In this document: positions 59,675 to 64,000 of the stretch, piece after piece
How the letters are laid out: each line of letters opens with the position of its first letter
Position numbering within the stretch: the first letter of the stretch is position 1
Origin: RAM1 sp050247515
GTDB lineage: Bacteria; Pseudomonadota; Gammaproteobacteria; Burkholderiales; Burkholderiaceae_C
DNA: 64,000 bases
Assembly (NCBI GenBank): GCA_050247515.1
Contig: JBFWUB010000023.1
Span: forward strand, 1-64,000
Reading direction: 5' to 3'
Translations under genes and position numbers: made by a program
Notes under the pieces: model-generated
Seen by the model: the letters and a program-made list of their open reading frames with translations, nothing else
Told to the model about the DNA's origin: nothing
Database searches by the model: none

Positions 59675-60427
59675 ATGAAGCTGGCCCTGCTGTCGGACAT
59701 CCACGCCAACCTGCGGGCCCTGCACGCCTGCCTGGCCCACGCGCGCGAGGCCGGCGCCACGCACTACGCCGTGCTGGGCGACCTGGTGGGCTACGGCGCC
59801 GAGCCCGCGCAGGTGGTGGACGCCGTGATGCAGCTGGCCGCCGCAGGCGCCGTGGTGCTGGGCGGCAACCACGACGCCATGGCCGTGCAGCCCCCCGCGC
59901 AGGAAGAAACCCAGGGCGACACATCGGCCCGCTGGACGCATGGCCAGCTGGGCGCCGCGCAGCGCGACTTTCTGGCCGCACTGCCGCTGCAGGCGCGCCT
60001 GGCCAGCGCCTGGCTGGTGCACGCCAGTGCCGACGCCCCTGACAACTGGCACTACGTGGACAACCCCCAGCGCGCGCAGCGCAGCCTGGACGCAGCCTGC
60101 GCGCACGACGGTGTGAGCCATGTGTTTTGCGGGCACGTGCACCACCAGCGGCTGTACTACCGCGGCGGTGGCCGGGCGCTGATGGAGTTTTTGCCCACGC
60201 CCGGCGTGGCCATCCCCGTGCCGGCCCACCGGCAGTGGCTGGCCACCGTGGGCTCGGTGGGCCAGCCGCGCGACGGCGACACGCGCGCCATGTACGCGCT
60301 GTTTGACGCCACGCAAGGCCGCCTGGGCTTTCACCGCGTAGCCTATGACCATCGGGCAGCGGCGCAGGCCGTGCGGCATACCGCCCAGCCCGAGTGGTTT
60401 GCGCAAAGGCTGGAGGAAGGGCGATGA
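59675..60427 (+). CDS. Metallophosphoesterase
   Basis: A 250-aa calcineurin-like phosphoesterase. All metal motifs are visible: SDIHANLRAL (DxH), LGDLVGYG (GDxxG), GNHDAMA (GNHD), and the late CGHVHHQRLY (GHxH). It resembles small serine/threonine or cyclic-nucleotide phosphoesterases of the YfcE/ApaH-like type. Its stop overlaps the kinase start (ATGA), so phosphatase and kinase are made together, which suggests opposing activities on shared targets. Confidence 0.88.
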   Translation: MKLALLSDIHANLRALHACLAHAREAGATHYAVLGDLVGYGAEPAQVVDAVMQLAAAGAVVLGGNHDAMAVQPPAQEETQGDTSARWTHGQLGAAQRDFLAALPLQARLASAWLVHASADAPDNWHYVDNPQRAQRSLDAACAHDGVSHVFCGHVHHQRLYYRGGGRALMEFLPTPGVAIPVPAHRQWLATVGSVGQPRDGDTRAMYALFDATQGRLGFHRVAYDHRAAAQAVRHTAQPEWFAQRLEEGR

Positions 60428-61878
60428 AACTGCTGGAGCCGGGCACCGTGATCGACGGGTTTGCCGTGGGCGAGGTGATCCATTCGGGCGGCATGGCCCA
60501 TATCTACCGCGTGCGCTACGCGGACGGCCGGCCCGACCCGGGCTTTGCCATGGCGATGAAGGTGCCGCGCATGGCCGGCGACGACGGCGCGGAAAACCTG
60601 GTGAGTTTTGAGGTCGAGCACCAGATTTTCCAGGCGCTGGGCGGCAACCACGTGCCGCGCTTCGTGGCAGCGGGTGACCTGGCCCGCCTGCCCTATCTGG
60701 TGATGGAATATGTGACTGGCCGTGTGCTGCAAAGCTGGCTGGATGACGCACAAGCGCTGCGTCAGCGGCCCGCCGCACAGGAGGTTGCCAGGCTGGGCCA
60801 GGCCATGGCCGTGGCGGCCCACAGCCTGCACCAGCAAAACGCGGTGCACCTGGACCTCAAGCCCGCCAACGTGCTGATCCGCCCCGACGGCCAGGCCGTG
60901 CTGCTGGACTTTGGCCTGAGCTGGCATGCGCACTACCCCGACCTGCTGGCCGAGGAGCTGCGCAGCGCCGTGGGTTCGCCCGCCTGGATGGCGCCCGAGC
61001 AGGTGGTGGGCGTGCGCGGTGACCCGCGCAGCGACATCTTTGCCATTGGCGTCATGCTGTACGAGCTGGCGACCGGCGAGCTGCCGTTTGGCGCCCCCGC
61101 CACCCCGGGCGGGCTGCGCCAGCGCCTGTGGATGGACCCGCCGCCGCCGCGCGCCCTGAACGCCGACGTGCCGGGCTGGCTGCAGGAGGTAATCCTGCGT
61201 TGCCTTGAACCCGAAGCGGCACGCCGCTACCCATCGGCGGCGCACCTGGCTTTTGACCTGGGCCACCCCGATCAGGTCGTGGTGGGCGACCGCGGCGAGC
61301 GCACGCGCGGCACGCCGCTGCGCACCCACCTGCGCCGCTGGTTCAAGGCCGCGGGCATGCAGTACGAGCCCAGCCCGCTGCCGTCGCAGACCATCCGCGA
61401 AGTGCCCATCGTGATGGTGGCCGTGCCGCACCTGGATGCCAGCGACGCCACGCTGTATTCGCTGCGCCAGGCCGTGAACCGGTCGCTGGGCATCCGCCCC
61501 GGTGCGCGGCTGGCCTGCGTGAGCGTGATCGCGCCGGTGGACAGCGGGCAGGACGAGATTGAGGCCCATCGCCTGCACCTGGAGCGGCTGCGCCAGTGGG
61601 CCCAGGGCATCCACCTGGAAGGGCACCAGGCGTCGTTTCACGTTATTGAATCGGGCGACGTGGCGCGCGCGCTGTGCACCTATGCGCGCGGCAACCATGT
61701 GGACCTGCTGGTGCTGGGCGCGGCCACCCATGGCCTGCAGATGCAGCGGCTGGTGGCCACCGTGCCGATGCGGGTGGTGATGGACGCACCCTGCAGCGTG
61801 CTGCTGGTGCGCCAGGCGCTGCCGTTTGCGCAGCTGGGCCCACAATCGGCGCATGACCGTTTCCCCGCATCCGTATGA
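60424..61878 (+). CDS. Serine/threonine kinase fused to a universal stress domain
   Basis: A 484-aa two-domain protein. Residues ~10-285 form a Hanks-type kinase: a Gly-rich loop region at ~18-26, K46 in AMKVPR, catalytic loop HLDLKPANVL (D144), DFG (162-164) and APE (190-192). Residues ~327-464 form a universal stress (UspA-like) domain, IVMVAVPHLDASDATL to VDLLVLGAATHG and CSVLLVRQ. No transmembrane segment is seen, so it is cytosolic. The Usp domain may be a nucleotide-sensing regulator. It overlaps the metallophosphoesterase by 4 bp and SrkA by 26 bp. Confidence 0.88.
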   Translation: MKLLEPGTVIDGFAVGEVIHSGGMAHIYRVRYADGRPDPGFAMAMKVPRMAGDDGAENLVSFEVEHQIFQALGGNHVPRFVAAGDLARLPYLVMEYVTGRVLQSWLDDAQALRQRPAAQEVARLGQAMAVAAHSLHQQNAVHLDLKPANVLIRPDGQAVLLDFGLSWHAHYPDLLAEELRSAVGSPAWMAPEQVVGVRGDPRSDIFAIGVMLYELATGELPFGAPATPGGLRQRLWMDPPPPRALNADVPGWLQEVILRCLEPEAARRYPSAAHLAFDLGHPDQVVVGDRGERTRGTPLRTHLRRWFKAAGMQYEPSPLPSQTIREVPIVMVAVPHLDASDATLYSLRQAVNRSLGIRPGARLACVSVIAPVDSGQDEIEAHRLHLERLRQWAQGIHLEGHQASFHVIESGDVARALCTYARGNHVDLLVLGAATHGLQMQRLVATVPMRVVMDAPCSVLLVRQALPFAQLGPQSAHDRFPASV

Positions 61879-62860
61879 AGCCCTGACCCCCGACGTGGTG
61901 ATGGACGCGCTGGCGTCGGTCGGCCTGTACGGAGACGGCCGGCTGACCGGCCTGAGCTCCTATGAAAACCGCGTGTACCTGATCCACCTGGAAGAGCCGC
62001 ACGAAGGCCACAACGCGGTGGTGGCCAAGTTTTACCGGCCCGGGCGCTGGAGCGAGGCGCAGATCCTGGAAGAGCACGCCTTTGCGGCCGAGCTGATGGC
62101 CGCCGAGGTACCCGCCATCGGCCCGCTGGTGCTGCAGGGGCACACACTGCACCCGCATGCCGGGTTCTCGTTCAGCGTCAGCCCGCGGCGCGGCGGGCGC
62201 CGGCCCGAGCTGGACGACCCCAGCGTGCTGGAATGGATTGGCCGCTTTCTGGCGCGCATCCACACCGTGGGCGCGGCGCGGTCATTCGCCCACCGCGGCA
62301 CGCTGGACCTGCAGACTTTTGCCACCGAGCCGCGCGACTGGCTGCTTTCGCACGACATGATTCCGCTGGACGTGCAGGGCGCGTGGCAGGCCGAATGCAA
62401 CAAGGCGATTGACGCCATCGCGCAGCATCTGCAGCAAACGCGCACCACCACCATCCGCCTGCATGGCGACTGCCACCCCGGCAACATCCTGTGGACGCCC
62501 GAGGACCAGCCCGGCGGTGGCCCGCACTTTGTGGACCTGGACGACGCCCGCATGGGCCCGGCTGTGCAGGACCTGTGGATGCTGCTGTCGGGCGACCGCG
62601 CACAGCGCACGCAGCAACTGGGCGCGCTGGTGGATGGCTATGAACAGTTCCGTGAATTTGACCGTGCGGAGCTGGCGCTGATCGAGCCGCTGCGCACGCT
62701 GCGCCTGATCCACTACAGCGCCTGGCTGGCCCGCCGCTGGGACGACCCGGCCTTTCCCGCCGCGTTCCCGTGGTTTGGCTCCAGTGACTACTGGCAGGGC
62801 CAGGTGCAGATGCTGCAGGAACAGCTGGAGGCGATGCAGGAGCCGGCGCTGGTGGCTTGA
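61853..62860 (+). CDS. srkA: SrkA/YihE-family stress response kinase
   Basis: A 335-aa APH-like protein kinase. Family marks are GLSSYENRVYLIHLEE, VVAKFYRPGRWSEAQILEEH, the Brenner-type catalytic loop LHGDCHPGNILW (D206, N211) and metal-binding Asp in HFVDLDDARMGPAVQDLWML. In E. coli, SrkA counters stress-induced death and MazEF-linked lysis. It starts within the end of the kinase-Usp gene, forming a three-gene phospho-signalling operon. Confidence 0.93.
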   Translation: MTVSPHPYEALTPDVVMDALASVGLYGDGRLTGLSSYENRVYLIHLEEPHEGHNAVVAKFYRPGRWSEAQILEEHAFAAELMAAEVPAIGPLVLQGHTLHPHAGFSFSVSPRRGGRRPELDDPSVLEWIGRFLARIHTVGAARSFAHRGTLDLQTFATEPRDWLLSHDMIPLDVQGAWQAECNKAIDAIAQHLQQTRTTTIRLHGDCHPGNILWTPEDQPGGGPHFVDLDDARMGPAVQDLWMLLSGDRAQRTQQLGALVDGYEQFREFDRAELALIEPLRTLRLIHYSAWLARRWDDPAFPAAFPWFGSSDYWQGQVQMLQEQLEAMQEPALVA

Positions 62861-62915
62861 CTGTCTTTGGCTTCGTCCAAATTTGGATTCGACGCCCGTC
62901 CAATCTGGATTGAAC

Positions 62916-64000
62916 TCAGCTGCACCCCGCCGTCACCCGCCAGGTGGCCAGCGGCCCCGCGCTGAACAGTTGGCCACCCGTCAGGTAGTAGACATTGGCG
63001 TCGGCCGTGGAAACGCCCAGGTAGACATGGGTTCCGGCGTAAAAGCGGTAGTAGTACGGCGCGCTGGTGGCGGACGCACCGCCGGCCGGCGCGAACAGGC
63101 CGGGGTGGTTGCGCTCGGCCCAGTTGAACAGGCAGTCCGCCACCGCGGTGGACACACTGCCCGCCCCCACGCTCACCGTGCGCGCGGCCGACCAGTCGCC
63201 CCAGAAGCCGAACATGCCCGCGCGCGCCTGCAGCAAGACCGAGCCGGGGCTGGTGCCGGTGAAGCTGAAGGCCGGCACCGCGATGTCCACCGGCGAGCCC
63301 GCCGTGGCGATGGTGTCCACGCCCGTGAGCGTGATGTCGTCCACATACCAGCCCACGCCGGCTGTGGCCTGCGGATAGAAGCTGCCGCTGCTGAAGGCAT
63401 AGCGCCAGCGCAGCCGGATCGCATGGCCTGCATAGGGTGCCAGCGACACCGTTTTGGCACTGAAGGTGGTTTCGCCAAAGCTGGAGGTGACGCCGCTTTG
63501 CTGGCCCGCCTGCTGGAACACCGCGGCCCAGCTGGCGCCGTCGTCCAGCGACACCTCCACCAGCGCCAGCTGCGAGGGTGACGCCAACCCCAGCCGGCTG
63601 CTGAACTGCAACACACCGGCGGCGCCCGGTACCAGCACGGCATTGAGCGTGAGCGTCTGGTCCGCGCCCTGGGTGTGCGCCAGGTGGTACGACCGCCCGC
63701 CCGTACCGGCCACGTCCGCGGCCAGAACCTCGTAGCCGGCACTGATGGACGCGGTGAAATTGCCGCTGCCCGCCTCGGCACCGTCGGCCAGGCTGTAGGG
63801 CGTGACGCCCACGCTGCGCCACTGGTAGCCGGTGGCGCCGGGCTGCGCGCCAAAGCTGTAGGCAGCCGGCTGCCCCACCAGTGCCGCCGCGCTGCCGGCC
63901 AAGGTGATGCTGCTGGTGGCCACGTCGGCGTCAAACACCACCACGGCATAGGTGAAGCTGCGCGCCACGCCGCCCACCAGCACATTGCTGAGCGTGACGC
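62916..64000 (-). CDS. C-terminal part of a large secreted protein (5' end outside window)
   Basis: The frame stays open to the right edge, so only the last ~361 residues are seen. They include an Ig-like segment (AGSAAALVGQPAAYSFGAQP), a jelly-roll domain like those in extracellular peptidases (VEVSLDDGASWAAVFQQAG, then GWYVDDITLTGVD), a short Fn3-like part, and a conserved C-terminal module (CLFNWAERNHPGLFAPAGG, then YYYRFYAGTHVYLGVSTADA, ending WRVTAGC). I recall the last module at the ends of other betaproteobacterial secreted proteins. The upstream part may be a protease, but that is not visible. Confidence 0.65.
   Translation of the reverse strand, partial: VTLSNVLVGGVARSFTYAVVVFDADVATSSITLAGSAAALVGQPAAYSFGAQPGATGYQWRSVGVTPYSLADGAEAGSGNFTASISAGYEVLAADVAGTGGRSYHLAHTQGADQTLTLNAVLVPGAAGVLQFSSRLGLASPSQLALVEVSLDDGASWAAVFQQAGQQSGVTSSFGETTFSAKTVSLAPYAGHAIRLRWRYAFSSGSFYPQATAGVGWYVDDITLTGVDTIATAGSPVDIAVPAFSFTGTSPGSVLLQARAGMFGFWGDWSAARTVSVGAGSVSTAVADCLFNWAERNHPGLFAPAGGASATSAPYYYRFYAGTHVYLGVSTADANVYYLTGGQLFSAGPLATWRVTAGCS

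Noticed and set aside
1..64000. CRISPR arrays, tRNA or rRNA genes
   Set aside because: No regularly spaced direct repeats and no recognisable tRNA or rRNA sequence were seen on either strand by eye.

Overview
The window is high-GC DNA with dense, often overlapping genes. Gene content and order (long IorA/IorB pair next to a TRAP transporter, type A PutA with a divergent Lrp regulator, the rsmI/yraN/diaA/dolP neighbourhood, yggS-pilT-pilU, two-cysteine OhrR beside Ohr, BciA-like reductase, OMPLA) point to a betaproteobacterium of the order Burkholderiales, most likely the family Comamonadaceae. This placement is inference from gene families; no rRNA or tRNA gene is present. Almost everything looks chromosomal. 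The accessory features are an insertion-sequence end, an RHS gene, a regulatory island, an orphan putative effector-like gene and an AAA/DUF4143 gene.

Layout. 1-4455: the end of an IS21-like element cuts into the 3' end of a large RHS/YD-repeat gene. 4528-6902: a DUF6064 membrane protein and a Tat-exported aldo/keto reductase, then a SEC-C protein. 6929-14532: indolepyruvate oxidoreductase (iorA, iorB) followed on the same strand by a TRAP transporter (dctP, dctQ, dctM), with a divergent LysR regulator; this looks like one aromatic keto-acid or organic-acid uptake and oxidation unit. 14543-19936: AlaX-type editing enzyme, a Fic protein with a palindrome upstream, a DsbD-like thiol reductase with a redoxin partner, and a CoA-binding protein. 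19937-20288: non-coding DNA with a long imperfect inverted repeat. 20289-26121: metY, a degenerate alpha/beta hydrolase, hemE, a gap with two DnaA boxes, and priA.

26110-34129: the rsmI/yraN ... diaA/dolP block that is contiguous in many proteobacteria. Here it is split by a ~5.3 kb minus-strand island holding a SARP-type STAND regulator, a degenerate histidine-kinase-like ATPase protein, an unrecognised winged-helix protein and a 16-codon ORF. This island is the best candidate for an undescribed regulatory system. 34133-42377: a beta-hydroxyacid dehydrogenase, pilU, pilT, yggS, a DUF3617 protein, Lrp and putA. 42504-46637: asparaginase, a biotinyl-carboxyltransferase fusion and a class V aminotransferase.

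46651-51211: an orphan 672-aa protein with two long hydrophobic stretches and no recognisable family (possible secreted effector), an AEC transporter, and an AAA/DUF4143 ATPase preceded by a perfect 17-bp inverted repeat. 51370-57482: rep helicase, a small exported protein, pldA, a bciA-like reductase, xth and pyrE. 57509-58531: the ohrR-ohr peroxide-resistance unit with a perfect 14-bp-arm operator and a strong terminator stem. 58550-62860: a DUF2855 protein, then an overlapping operon of a metallophosphoesterase, a kinase fused to a universal stress domain, and an SrkA-like kinase. 62916 to the window end: the C-terminal part of a large secreted protein.
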